Below, in pieces: positions 31,017 through 42,440 of a stretch of 64,000 nt of DNA. The stretch's first letter is position 1, and every line of letters starts with the position of its first letter. The translations under genes and the position numbers were made by a program. Where the stretch lies: assembly GCA_023213315.1 (NCBI GenBank), contig JAKCPI010005251.1:1-64000 (forward strand), read 5' to 3'. Under the pieces are notes generated by a model. It made no database searches. It was given only the letters and a program-made list of their open reading frames with translations, and was not told the DNA's origin. This DNA comes from Euborellia annulipes (taxonomy: Eukaryota; Arthropoda; Insecta; Dermaptera; Anisolabididae).

Positions 31017-31716
31017 AAGCGTTACAGCTGATTAGAGATGATTGTCATCCCTCCACTTGACAAAGTCCTCTGGATCCGCCATTTTTATCTCCTCATCAAA
31101 TCACTAATTCTTAATGCCTCTATTAATGTAGGCCTAGTATAATTTAAATAACTTTGCACTCACGGCGGAATTAGCCTAATTATTAAATCAATGATTAAAT
31201 CCAGTTCTTTCACCTTTGCGAATTTATGAATAAATTTCCGAATTCATACGGGATCTAATATTTGTTTTTTGTGAAAAATGAAGAAATTTAACTGTTTAAA
31301 GCTATGAGCATATAACTAATAACTTTTGGAATCACTGACCTACTGGGTGTATAATAAAATAAAAGATTTAATTAAGTTACAAAGTTTTTAATTAAATCCG
31401 AGATTTCTCATATCTCTTAGAAATTTTCGAATTGGCAAATCAATTGAGGTTAATAGATTAGAAGCGTATAATATAATAATCTGTTACTCAATTCCCTCTT
31501 CTCTCCCCCTTTGACTACTCTACCCTCTATTCCTCTCCTCCACTATTTGACTAGTCTGTGATTTTTCTTTTTTTTTTTTCTATAATTATTTTCATATCAA
31601 TCAACATGTAGAGTGTGAACATTTTTTTAAGTTCTTTTTCGGCATTTATTTAGAACCGGCCTCTATTTTTATTTATAGAGTTAATCAATGAAATGCATAC
31701 AAATAGCCTATACTGT
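31017..31716. other. AT-rich stretch, nothing recognised
   Basis: Short GC-richer patch around 31030-31085 (gtcatccctccacttgac, tcctctggatccgcc), possibly old coding or TE sequence. No frame holds. Confidence 0.35.
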
Positions 31717-32707
31717 AAATCATTTATTTTTTAGATGCTCTTTAAAATGTATATTCTCATTTTGCCCTCATAATTGTTTGAAGCAGACTTTACTTTTGTA
31801 AAGATAGGAGAAATAGTTGCCATGGTAACAAAATTTTTTTTTTTTTTTTTTTTTTTTTGGAATGGGTGCATAAGGTCCGAAGACCTATAATGACCAATAG
31901 TCACATGCAGCCAGGAAGAAAATAAAACAAAAGGAGAAGCATAAAGGGGAAACTCAACTGCGGGAACTGAGAAGATGCCTGTTGAGGTTAGACTTGAAAG
32001 TCTGAAGATTGTAGGTTTTGGGGAAGATAGACGCAGGGAGCTTGTTCCAATCACGGGAGGTCATGGGGACAAAGGAAGAATGAAATTGTTTTGTTCTGTT
32101 AGTCGTGATCTGAACAGCATAGGGATGCTGGGAAGATGCCTCTCTTGTGTTCCGTGAATATGTTGCATTGGGTGGGATAATTGATTTTAATTCGGCAGAG
32201 CATTGACCATGGTAATACCTGTAGAAGAGAGATAGTGCAGATACTCTTCTTCTATGATCTAGTGACTGTAAGGATGCAGTAAGGGTAGAATCACCTATCA
32301 GTCTAATTGCACGCCTCTGTATGGCTTCCAAGGAGGAGAGAGCGTCTTTCGACGCCCCTCGCCAAAGGTGGGAACAATATTCAAGACACGGCCGAATTTG
32401 GGCTTTATAGAGGATTAGGAGTTGTTGGGAGGAAAAGTAACGCTTCGTTTTGAATAGGAAACCCAATTTCCTTGCGGTAGATTTAACCACAGAAGAGATG
32501 TGGTTGCTCCAGGAGAGATCAGATGTAACTGTCACTCCCAGAACAGAAAATGAATCTTTGAACTCGAGGCTAAAATATTGGTATTTTCCAATGTTTATAA
32601 ATTTTACACCTGGAATTCTATCTAATGCCTACGGTCCGAAACTGAATATAAGTATGTCGATACAAAATATCTGGTGTGACAACTGTGCGGCCAATCAGAC
32701 CAGATTA
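31717..32707 (+). repeat. Repeat A copy split by LINE 1
   Basis: Left part 31717-31832 (ttttttagatgctctttaaa to ggttgccatggtaacaaaa) and right part from about 32571 (aaatattggtattttccaat to accagatta). The LINE lies between with short aaaat repeats at both edges. The left third of A is missing. Confidence 0.82.
31833..32566 (-). pseudogene. LINE 1 copy d, best reverse-transcriptase end
   Basis: Minus strand. From about 32563 the frame reads KDSFSVLGVTVTSDLSWSNH, then KLGFLFKTKRYFSSQQLLIL, YKAQIRPCLEYCSHLWRGAS and SLEAIQRRAIRLIGDSTLTA, the thumb/C-terminal part of a Jockey-like RT, through SRDWNKLPASIFPKTYNLQT to a stop at 31954. A 3' UTR and A run (22 T on plus, 31837-31858) follow. 5' truncated, frame intact, so young. 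Confidence 0.9.
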
Positions 32708-32711
32708 AAAT

Positions 32712-32911
32712 AAATTGTAATTTTATAAATTCAATTATTGCTTTAAGCTCAAAGTAAATTCAATTGTTATAATTTAACCTACAATTTAATTAATTGTACG
32801 ATATGTATTATTTATTTGACCATAATTTTTTAAATATATTCCAAAATTGAAATTCATTTAAGAGATTTTAATATCTCATTTTCTATTATTATTTTTTATT
32901 TTATTATTTTT
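32712..32911 (+). repeat. 200-bp direct repeat, left copy
   Basis: aattgtaattttataaattc to tctattattattttttattt; its second copy follows SINE S copy 5 at 33175-33365, about 80% alike. Shared exact block: aaaattgaaattcatttaag. Confidence 0.85.
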
Positions 32912-33174
32912 TTTTAAACATTCACACTTTTTTCTCATTCACACTCACACTCACACACACATTCACACAGTCTTTTCGACAACTCAGGCCATTTAAGACT
33001 TTAGACGATAATCGTTGTAATTAATATATACTGTATATTGGGGGTTCAGGCATTTCTATTTAAGCCATCTGGTATGCAAATGGCTTAAATAAAATCATCG
33101 GACTGCCTGGGTCCGAACCCGCGACCTTTGGTATAGGAGGTAGGCACGCTACCTACTACGCCAAACTCGGGGGC
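32912..33174 (-). mobile_element. SINE S copy 5 between the direct repeats
   Basis: Complete: TG-rich tail at left, tRNA-like head at right ending ctcgggggc. The hairpin is AGCCATCTGG/GCAAATGGCT, a copy with a wobble pair. It abuts the 200-bp repeats on both sides. Confidence 0.9.
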
Positions 33175-33365
33175 TAATTGTAATTTTATAAAATTAATTA
33201 TTGCTTTTAAACCTAAAGAAAATTTAATTTTACCCATAATTAAATTAATTGTATGTCTTATTTATTTTATTATAATTTTTTTAATATTTTCCAAAATTGA
33301 AATTCATTTAAGAGATTTTAATATCTTATTTTCTATTATTATTTATTTTTATTTAATGATTTTAA
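33175..33365 (+). repeat. 200-bp direct repeat, right copy
   Basis: taattgtaattttataaaat to attatttatttttatttaat; see left copy. Confidence 0.85.
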
Positions 33366-33454
33366 GAAAAAGGGTTAAAATTTTATAACTTCGACGCCCT
33401 CTATCGTGAATTCGTGTACTGTACCAGGCGAAAAAAACTGAACGAACATCACTA

Positions 33455-33502
33455 TTGGGTAGAGAGAGTAAAGGGATGTGCTGTCACACCAGATTTTTAA
33501 AA
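33455..33502 (+). repeat. Repeat A palindrome fragment
   Basis: gggatgtgctgtcacaccagattttt is recognisable from the right arm. Confidence 0.55.
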
Positions 33503-33565
33503 ATTATTCCGTCATATTTCTTCATTGTGCTGATAAATTATAGAAAAGATAAAAATATAGGCCTA

Positions 33566-33834
33566 TGTGATGCGGAAAGTGAGAAGGGACCTCTAGTCGG
33601 GGCAGTGAAATGATCGGTAAGGGCATTTTAGTCGAATTAGGTGAAAAATATCGATTTTTTGGGTTTTGATTCTTCAATAAATCCTATATCTCTAACTTAG
33701 AAAGGCTATAACGTTTTTAGTTTTTGAGATATCATAGTTTGGTCTTAAAATGTTCAGGAAATTATCCTCTGCAATAAAATATCAATAGCTCAATTTGGGA
33801 AATCAAGACGTCCCTTTTCACTTTCAGCATCACA
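33566..33834. mobile_element. MITE O (269 bp, TA flanks)
   Basis: Ends TGTGATGCGGAAAGTGAGAA and, reverse-complemented, TGTGATGCTGAAAGTGAAAA. The TIR is about 25 bp and is followed by ggGAC/GTCcc. TA on both sides suggests the Tc1/mariner group. No open frame. Confidence 0.85.
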
Positions 33835-34124
33835 TATATGGACACAAAAAAAATCAACATCAAAACTTATTTTTCTAGAAGATAAGAAAAAGTGATATGC
33901 GAATTTTTCTTTTTATTCTCATTGAATCGAGATTACTACTCTAGATTTTAATTTACAATTAAAGTACATCTAAGCTCGTTTTTTAGCATTAATTGAAATA
34001 TTAAAAGCGAAAGATTCGTGATTAATTAATAATTTTTAAGTAATTTACTTTTTCTTCGAGTCGCTGTTGTTTGCTATTAAATATATACTAGGTATAAAGG
34101 TGTTTTTAAAGAGAAAGCTTAAAA

Positions 34125-34189
34125 ATGTCGTTTAACTATCATCATTCGGATGAGTTGTCATCTGGGAACAGGCATGCCAGCCAGGACAA
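34125..34189 (+). CDS. Candidate short first exon, product unknown
   Basis: ATG at 34125 opens MSFNYHHSDELSSGNRHASQ, 22 codons, ending at a possible donor GACAA|GTGAAT. ggtataaagg lies 33 bases upstream. The amino acid mix looks coding, but no second exon could be linked and the donor is poor. Confidence 0.18.
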
Positions 34190-35220
34190 GTGAATTTATT
34201 TCTTTTCTTTTTTTTTGATAACAAGTGATTTCCTTTAAAGAGAAAATAATGAAAGATTAGAATTGTCCCTTGATAACTCCTTTGTGTTATTTGTAGCGCC
34301 CTCTTCTAAGCTGGGCTAAATATCTTGACTTTTTCTTTTTGGCAGTGTGGTTTATTAAAGCTTTAAGGGGCTGTCTCTTCCTGCTTGTGAATACGAAGAT
34401 AAACGACCTTTGATTCAGAATGGGTCAGGCGTGACTCTTACTCTCGGGATCTGGTCACTAAGGGGGTCAGGAATCCGATTCCCTAAAATTATTCTTTCAA
34501 ATCGTTTTTTCTCATTAAAACTTTCTTCCCCTTTATAAAAGAAAATAAGAATTTCATTAATTACAAAATTAACTAAAAAAAAAGACAACGTTTCGATCTG
34601 AATCAGCCTTCTTCAGTGCTATAAAGATGTTTTTTTTTTATAATTCTATTTCTTAGAGCAGGAAATGGTAACAACTCTCCTGATCTCAGAGTCAGTGGAT
34701 CATTTCCTGTCTAAGCGATAAAATTGAATGCCTAGGGACAAATATAATGAATTAAAAAAAAATTCATTTTCTCTTAGAATTTCTTAGGTGGTTTAATTAT
34801 TTTTTTAGTTTTGTTAAGAAAAATTAATTATTTTTTTTGGGCATAAAAAATAAAAAGATTCTATCTATTTCTAGATATCCTTTTGATATAAATAACAATG
34901 CCTTCAATGGAGATTGAATTATTTGATAATTTCTCTTCACGAATTACAATAGTCAATTGAAAAAAAAAAAAAAAAAAAAACTAGGGCACTCTACTGGAAT
35001 GTGATAATACTCCTTTTTTTATTTTATTTAAAAGAAATGGAAATAAATATTAAAAAAAAAAACGAAACAGCGTATTTTAATGTTTCATTCATTTGGAACG
35101 TTTAATGGAAGCCATCTTGATTATTTGTTTTATTATTTTGTGAAATATAATAAAGAGATTTCTCTACTAAAGGGTATGCAAAGAGTAGGCTATATTCAAA
35201 ATTTTATACAAAAAAAAAAA
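34190..35220. other. No gene seen; isolated hairpin motif
   Basis: AT-rich, with a motif at 34616-34584 on the minus strand (CTGAAGAAGGCTGATTCAGA then TCGAAACGTT) and a GC-richer patch near 34420-34480 (gggatctggtcactaagggg). Poly-A at 34962-34980. Confidence 0.4.
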
Positions 35221-35223
35221 AAA

Positions 35224-35480
35224 TAGAGTTGTCATTGAATCTAATCCAGCGTATATGCATTTATTGTCAAGTGAATGTAAATTTTTAAAAAATACCCACA
35301 AGTTAGCTTATAATCATCGTTAATAAAATTTGATTTTTACTTCTCAGTGCGGACATATTCACTGTCAATAAATGACAATAAATGCACATAAGCTGTATTA
35401 GTATTAATGACAACTCTTTATTTGTATACAAGATACTCTTTGAAGGCTGAAAATGGCAGGGTGGATTCCAGCCAAAACGT
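35224..35480. mobile_element. Foldback FB7 (arms about 60 bp)
   Basis: agttgtcattgaatctaatc and tatgcatttattgtc on the left pair with gacaataaatgcacata and ttaatgacaactct on the right. Hairpin-like CTGAAAATGG...CCAAAACGTT at 35443-35480 follows the right arm. Confidence 0.45.
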
Positions 35481-36071
35481 TCCAATAAAGAGTGTTTAAT
35501 TATTAAATAAGAGGCTTCAATTATTGGCTGCTTCCTCTTTCTATTTTAAACATATTATCTACAGCCACCACCTGCTATTCAAATCATCTAGAATAAACGT
35601 GTCAAATTTTATCCTTAACCGATCAAAACCGTGGTTCCAAGCAAATTAAGAAGCCACGCCCAGCACACAACAATATTTTTTCTATGTATTCCGTGGGGTC
35701 CTTTTGATCCAAAATATTTGGTGGGGGGAGGCATAGGCGCCGACTCAAGGAGGCACAAGGGGCTCGAGCCCCCATCCCCCAGAAAAAAAAACGCTTCACT
35801 ATCAAAAGGTCATTCAGGGAAAATCTTAACCCATACTCCCTGAGTCAATCAAATTTAGGCCGCCCTATAAATCTTTAAAAGTCAGCGCCCATTGGGGAGG
35901 GGTTAAATTTTCCACAATAATATCAATACTCTACTTTTCCCTTGCTATTAATATTATATATTATTCCGGGAAAGTAAAAGAAAGCAAGAATAATCCAAAG
36001 GAAGAAAAGAAATATACTTGAAAGAAAAAATGATTTATGTATGCCCTATTATTATTTTTAAAATTATTTAA

Positions 36072-36678
36072 GGGGGTTCACGTCTAAACTTACTTTAAAA
36101 AAAACTAGAATATTATAAGGAATTTTTCACTGCGTTTTTTTTTAAATTAATTAAATTCATAAGAGATTATTTGGACATCGAGCTATAATTTTTTTAATGA
36201 CTTATTAAAAAATTATCGTAATTAATTTTTTGTTATCAAGCAAATACAAAAAACAATCTGTCCCAATAATCTTTAATTTTTTTTAAATTTAAAAATGAAT
36301 TCATTGTTATTATTAATCACATATTATTTAAGAAAATTTTAAAATAAGCTTAGATGATTTATTTAAAAACCAACTGTCAAAGTAGTTCAGCATTCTTGCA
36401 ATAGATGGCTGGCTAGTCTAACAGACGATATAGTATTAGCCTATATTTATATATTTTTATGCTTTTATAATAGATACATAATATATAATAACATTTATAA
36501 AGTATTTATTGTTAAAAGATCAATGAAAATCAACCAAATGCATTGAATATTATTAGCTACCATTCTGACATCTCTTGGCAAATTTTTGAATTACTTGATA
36601 TTTTGGGCATACTTTTAATAACACACAACGCCCTCTTTTCGGGAAAAACATGCGTAACACCTTCGCTCCCGTTCCCCC
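36072..36678 (-). mobile_element. MITE B copy 2, complete (607 bp, TTAA flanks)
   Basis: Ends GGGGGTTCACGTC at the left and GTTCCCCC at the right, flanked by TTAA (36068-36071, 36679-36682). Interior has no coding capacity. It defines the B family. Confidence 0.82.
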
Positions 36679-37250
36679 TTAAAGATACATTTCTTTATTT
36701 TATTTCTCGCCTCAACTGACCCCGATTAGATATATTTATTCGCGATGACATCAACAAAAATTCTTTTGGTAGAAAATTTATTTATTTTTTTTTTTTTTCA
36801 AATGTCCAGTCACCGTTTAAAATCAGTATGGAATACATATTTGTAATTTTTTCTCTTCATACACTAAATATTAATAAGTTCAATTGGTGGGAGCAAAGAT
36901 CACTCACTCGCTTAATAATCGTAATCAGAGAATTATGTTCTTCGTTATCAGTGGAGCACGAAATCTCCGTCATGGATGAGTTGCTGGTCGTTAGAGGCTT
37001 AGCCCTTTATTTTGTTTTTTGTTGCAATGAACGTACATCTTTTATTTTTATATTCTTTTGCAAAATCATTCATTTGGAAATGTTTTCTGTTTTAAATCAA
37101 TAATAAGATGGATGCTGTGATCCTGATCAATTTACTTATCTGATCAATTTACTCATTATGAATATTTAATTTTTTGAATTTTTTTCTTTTCTTTTTGCAC
37201 ATCAACATTTGTAATAAAAGATCATAGAATTTTATGCAATTAGTTTAAAT

Positions 37251-37902
37251 AAAAAATCTGGTGTGACTGGTCGCACAGCACACAACCTACATATTACCTT
37301 CGGTAATCGAAAGTTGTTCTGTGCTTGTAACACCAGATTTTTTTTAACACACTTTTTTCTCATTCACACTCACACTCACACACTTATGCACACAGTCTTT
37401 TCGTCAACTTAGGCCATCTAGGACTTTATACAATAACCGTTATTTTTATAATAAATATATTTGGGGTCCAGGCATTCTTATTTAACCAGATTTTTTGTGT
37501 CGACATATATTTAGTTTCCAACAGTACGGAACATTTGAATTCAAGATGTAAAATTTATAAACATGGAAAAATATTTATATTCTGTTACCAGGGCAACCAT
37601 TTCTCCTATCTTTCCTATGAAGTACAAGAGTAAAGTGTCCTTCAAACGATTTTGAGGACGAAATGAGAATATAAATTTTAAAGAGCACCTAAAAAATAAT
37701 TGATTTTTGAATTAAAAGGGTTTGAGAAAATCGAAAAAAAAAAAAACTTAAAAAGTATATCAGTAAAGTACTAGTACTCTTTGGCCGATTTTGTTCAAAA
37801 GTTTTGTGTCACGTCCCAAGGGAGTGCCTAACTTAAATATATAATTTTAACCTCCTTGCTCTTTTCGTTCACAGACAGACGAACAGACACACGCCCACAC
37901 AC
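37251..37902 (-). repeat. Repeat A copy split by a SINE
   Basis: Palindrome at 37251-37344 (aaaaaatctggtgtgactgg to cttgtaacaccagattttt), then the SINE, then ccagattttttgtgtcgac to acagacagacgaacagac. The 5' hairpin is missing. Confidence 0.88.
37345..37485 (-). mobile_element. SINE S copy 6, 5' truncated, inside repeat A
   Basis: Only the tail and centre are present, to gcattcttatttaa; the tRNA head is missing. The duplicated target ccagatttttt appears at both edges (37334-37344 and 37486-37496). 5' truncation plus a TSD shows L1-type target-primed integration. Confidence 0.88.
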
Positions 37903-37990
37903 AATAGGAAATAAATATACGAATAGATATATTCGTACTTAAGAAAAAAGTAAAAATTTAGAAAATTTAACGCTATTTAGAATTTTCAAA

Positions 37991-38205
37991 GCCCACGGGG
38001 CTTGGACTAGTTGGTAGCGTGGGCTACCTTCTATACCGAACGTCGCGGGTTCGGACCCCAGGCAGTCCGATGATTTTATTTAAGGCATTTGGATACCAAA
38101 TGACTTAAATAAGAATGCCCGGACCCCCAATAGATATATTATTAATTAACGGTTATCGTCAAGGCCTAAGTTGCCGAAAAGACTGTGTGAATGAGAAAAA
38201 AAAAA
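37991..38205 (+). mobile_element. SINE S copy 7, with TSD
   Basis: Flanked by the 12-bp repeat AGAATTTTCAAA (37979-37990, 38206-38217). Starts GCCCACGGGGCTTGGACTAG, B box GGGTTCGGACCCC, ends in an A run of about 12. Confidence 0.93.
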
Positions 38206-38762
38206 AGAATTTTCAAAAATTTTTCAGTCACAAAAAAATTTGATGAAAATTTACATGCACATACTGTATGTCTTTTTTTTTTATCTTTTTAGGAATCTGA
38301 GACTATACTCTAATTTAATAAAGCTTGGTTAATTAGATTGTCCCCGAAAAAATTTCTAAGAATAATTTCTCTTTTTTTTTTTTTCCCCCTTTTTTCTCTT
38401 CCCCCCCCCCCCACTTAAAACCAAATGGAGCAAATTTCTCTATACTACCCACATATTCTAATTTCAAAGCATTATATAGTATGTACTCTGCAAATCCTTA
38501 CTATGCTCACGGGTGCCTGGGCCCTTGGAAGGAGCCTAAAACATACCGGCATTGCTTTGAATTCTTCTTGAGAACAAACTTTCTTTGACGATAAAACAAA
38601 AGTAGAGTTAAAAGCTATTTTGCATATTGATTTCTTGTTTTTGAGTTTACAAACCATTAATCAAATATTTGTAATTTATAGCTCCGTATGTTTTATTTAG
38701 CCCTCTAGCAAAGCGAAGAAAGTGAGCAAAACAATTTGTAATGAATGCTCGCTTGCAATTTC

Positions 38763-38958
38763 AGATGCCAAAGGATATGTGGACCGAATTAATGGCCAAG
38801 TGAAAAGAAATGGAGGACACCAAATATTTAATTCTCTTGCATGTTATGATGATGTATGCAGCTTTTGAGGACAAAATCCAAGTGAAATTAAATGATCGAT
38901 AGAAGAAGAGAAGGAAGGGCACACGTGCTAAGAAATTTGCATCAGTCAAATAAAAAAT
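38763..38958 (+). other. Coding-like stretch with stops, unrecognised
   Basis: After aatttcag, a plus frame reads MPKDMWTELMAK, a stop, then KEMEDTKYLILLHVMMMYAA and FEDKIQVKLNDR before another stop. It may be a decayed retrotransposon or transposase, or an exon. No homologue is recalled. Confidence 0.18.
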
Positions 38959-39105
38959 TGAGATCGGCTAAACTAAGAACAAACTCTAAATCTAAAGTTG
39001 AACAAATCCAGAGACGTAACTATATTGACTGGCGCCTCCCACAGGAACAGTGAGTGCCACAATTAAGTCCCCACCTGATAGCTCGAGCCTTAAGTATATG
39101 ATATA

Positions 39106-39821
39106 CCAGGTCATGTAATAAGTCTGTAGGATAAGTAAGAAAAAAAAACAAAATTTTGACAAAACTCGATTTTATTATTCAACATAGTTGCCTTCGACGG
39201 CTATACAACGAGTAAAGCGATTTTACAACTTTTCGATACCACTTTTATAGTACGATTTATCTTTCTCGTCAAAATAGGCATCGTTTTCAGCGATTACTTC
39301 ATCATTGGACTTAAATTTCTTCCCAGCAAGCATTCTCTTGAGATCTGAAAACAGGAAAAAGTCGCTGGGGGCTAAATCTGGAGAATATGGTGGGTGGATA
39401 AGCAATTCGAGCAATGCTTTATTAAAACTCGAAATTCAATGTTTCCATTTTTTTTTCCAATAACAAAAGTTGATTCACATAAAATTCTATAACTCACGAA
39501 TCAATAGATAGATTGCTGTCAAATTTATACACGTATCTTTTGAAGCTTACAAGTTAGTACTAAATAAAAATCATATGGAAAAAATTCTAGTAATGCCATC
39601 TATATGCCATCATACGGCAGTGATTTTTTTTTTTTTTTTTTTCAAAAAAACACTGTCAAATTGAAAATGTACTATTTTGATTGAATTTGTTACCTGAAAT
39701 GAAATTGTATAAATTAAAATTAAGCACCTCTCTCCATGTATATGTACTATTGTACCAATTACATTACTTAAATAATAATAATAATAATAATGTCATCATA
39801 CGGACTTATTGAATGACCTGT
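39106..39821 (-). mobile_element. Mariner element 4 (716 bp, internally deleted)
   Basis: TIR CCAGGTCATGTAATAAGTCT and, reverse-complemented from the right, ACAGGTCATTCAATAAGTCC, flanked by TA. About half the usual mariner length. (AAT)n at 39774-39790. Confidence 0.85.
39223..39414 (-). pseudogene. Mariner 4 transposase C-terminus
   Basis: LELLIHPPYSPDLAPSDFFL then FSDLKRMLAGKKFKSNDEVI: the third catalytic aspartate region and C-terminal tail. Everything N-terminal is deleted. Confidence 0.88.
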
Positions 39822-40022
39822 TAGTATATGGTATATAGTGAAATAATTTTAATGACCGAAAAAGTAAAACGTAAAATCTAGTACAAATGATTTTATTTTA
39901 CCTTTTCAAATTTAAAATTATTTACCCTAACCCATATACTATACCATATTCTTAAGGCTCGAGCTATTAGCTGGGGGCTTAATTGTGGCGCTCACTGTAC
40001 AAGAATGTCTAAGAGTGTTTAT

Positions 40023-40579
40023 TGGTTAACAAGGCAATATTTCCAAATATTTCAGAGACTTATCGGCACTCCTTCAGTGGACTCCTCATTCACCACGAAT
40101 TCCCCTTACAATTAAAACGCTTGGGAGCGACCATGTTGTTTGTCCTGCAATTATTAATCAGGAGTGGTAAGGTCCGTCTTCGATGGGCTTTAACACTTGG
40201 CAGGGGACTGCGCCTTCGGCGAGCAAATGCACCAAATTTATTCTTGCTCACTGTTTGGAAGTTTTTTGAAGAGAAGGCTACCAATTGCAAAATTTTAAAG
40301 TTTTAAATTTCCTTCTCTGATTCTACTTCCTGTATTTCTGGCCAATCATGGAGAGAACAGGCATATACCCACAGGACAGGAAGTCAGTGGCTGGCACTTT
40401 ATATATAGTAATGAATAATGATGATTATCATCATTCAAATAATTAATAATTAGAGGACGAATAACATGGTCGCTTCCAAGCGTTTTGATTGTAAGGGGCA
40501 TTCGTGGTGAAAGAGGGGAAATCCACCGAAGAAGGAGTCTCGATAGGTCTCCGATATATTAGGGTATTGCCTTATTAAC
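40023..40579. mobile_element. Foldback FB8 with element C in the loop
   Basis: Arms of about 145 bp at 40023-40168 and 40428-40579: gggagcgaccatgttgtttg against gaataacatggtcgcttcc, and ggttaacaaggcaatat against gggtattgccttattaac. The loop holds element C copy 2. Confidence 0.75.
40170..40425. repeat. Element C copy 2
   Basis: gccttcggcgagcaaatgc, ttgcaaaattttaaagtttt and ggccaatcatggagag match copy 1 (18545-18835), but with only one 27-bp unit. Confidence 0.55.
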
Positions 40580-40934
40580 TAGGGTCCGACCGAAACAAGA
40601 TTTTCAGCCGAAACCGAATATTCGGCCTCGATCTTAGTTTCGGCCGAAACCGTAACCGAAACCGAAACTTGTATTTCCTATAAAAAATTATTATTATTTT
40701 AACTTTTTGAAATTTTTTCCGCCCTGCGGAAAATTTTTTTCCCCTCCCTTGAAAATCATTTTACCCTTTTTTTAGGGAGACAAAATTTTTTTTTTCAGCA
40801 CTTTTTCCGCTTTTGCAAATCATTTGACCTTTTTTTTGCATGCGAGTCTCATCCCATCTTTTCAGACTCAGGTTCCGGCCGGCCGAAAGGTTCGGCTACT
40901 TTTTGGCCGAAACCGAATATTCGGTCGGTTCCTA
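40580..40934. mobile_element. hAT-type MITE I (355 bp) with 8-bp TSD
   Basis: TAGGGTCCGACCGAA and, reverse-complemented, TAGGAACCGACCGAA as TIR; flanked by the 8-bp TSD TTATTAAC (40572-40579, 40935-40942). The interior has repeated ggccgaaaccgaatattcgg. Confidence 0.88.
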
Positions 40935-40942
40935 TTATTAAC

Positions 40943-41877
40943 TAATATAAAAATTGCCGAAAATTTAGCGTTTTCTTTCACAAATAAACCAACTTCAGCA
41001 ACACCACTTAAGGAGAATTTGTCATCCTCTCTTATTTTCTCTTCATTTATTGCCTTGTCCAAACACGCAAAAAAGAAGCCTCTTTCTTGACCTAATTAAT
41101 ATGAATAAGAAGAAAATATAACATCTTTTTAAGCGGCAAAAAAAAAAATCCTGAAATTAATTAAACTTCCTCCTTCCATTTCTCTCTCTCTAAACTTTTA
41201 ACAAGTAAAATAAATTTATAAAGTTAAACTCTTGATTCTTAATTCAATTACCTTTAAATAAGTATTAAGTTTTTTTTATTTTATTTTTTTTTTATATAAC
41301 CTTAGTTGTATAGCAATCCGCAGCTTATCCGATTTTTGGAGCGTTAACTTTTAACATCTGAAATCAGCGTTAATTCATTTTGATACCTTCTTGCCTCAAA
41401 TTGCTTCTCTGTAAGCAAAAACTTTAACGCCAAAGCGTTAACATGTAGTCAATATTGTTAAAAATTAATTTAATATTTTAACACCGTGTTTAATGTAGAA
41501 AAATTTCACTAAAAAATAAGGTTATAATTTTGACAGCTTTTAGATAAAAGCAACATGTTAACGTCGCTGTTAAAACTTGGTTTAGAGAATAGCATTTTTT
41601 AACGCTGATGTTATTACTTTACTTTTAACACCTAATTAATGATGTTGAATTTTAACTCTGTTTTTAGAGAAAATACTTGCTTAGTGCTTAGGTTGAAATG
41701 GCCGTTGCCAGAGAGGAAACACACTTAGGCCAATTAGGCCCTTTGTGATATTACGATGGGGCTATCCCCCTTTCCTACCCTAAGAGGAAAGTTCGGCAGG
41801 GTGTTTGAATTATTTGCGGCAAGCTGTATTCGAACCCGAACCGTGTTGAGACTTCGGACTCGCTTAGTGCTTATTTC
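40943..41877. other. AT-rich stretch, nothing recognised
   Basis: No domain seen in the short open frames near 40824-41090. ggccaattaggccctttgtg and accctaagaggaaagttcgg near 41720-41800 look like a worn TE piece. Confidence 0.35.
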
Positions 41878-41881
41878 TTAA

Positions 41882-42280
41882 GGTGCGCGTCTCGGAAAAC
41901 CGTTAAAACACGATTGACTCGAGGCGGCAAGAGATGGCGTTAGTGTTCCCCCATTGGATAACACGCAACTTGTTCCATTTCATTCTAGACTTTCCAGCTA
42001 ATTAATTAAAGGCAAAAAATTAATTATTTTTTAACACAATGATTACTAATTTAATTATCTACAACTTATAGAGCTCTTTTTTTTAATATCTTTTATTTAA
42101 TGCCATTAATCTAAAAAAATCTAAATCTAAAAATTTTTTTTTTTTTTCGAAAATCAAAAAAAGGGCTTCTATAAGTTGTAGATATTTTAAATAGCTTTAA
42201 TTTAAAAAAAATTTGAGGTCGATAGCTTCAAAATTGTGGCCGCTGGAAAGTCCCAAAATTCGCACCCCGAGACGCGCACC
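41882..42280. mobile_element. MITE D copy 2 (399 bp, TTAA flanks)
   Basis: Intact TIRs GGTGCGCGTCTCGG on both sides, flanked by TTAA (41878-41881, 42281-42284). Interior is highly similar to copy 1. Confidence 0.92.
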
Positions 42281-42440
42281 TTAAATAAAATTAAGCTAAA
42301 GTATTCTAAAAAAATAAATAATAAGAAGGTAGGAGGTCCTTCTTACCTTTCTAAGAGAGCGGACTGATGTCTGTCTCAAGCGCCCAGAAGAAAGTTCCTC
42401 ATAGATCTGAAACAAAATTTCAATTTAACGTTATGTTTAA

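Larger units (their letters stand above)
39050..39997. mobile_element. Palindromic element hosting mariner 4
   Basis: Arms of about 57 bp at 39050-39106 and 39935-39997: agctcgagccttaag and cttaaggctcgagct are exact partners, with gtgagtgccacaattaag outward. Mariner 4 lies inside. No TSD was determined. Confidence 0.75.
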
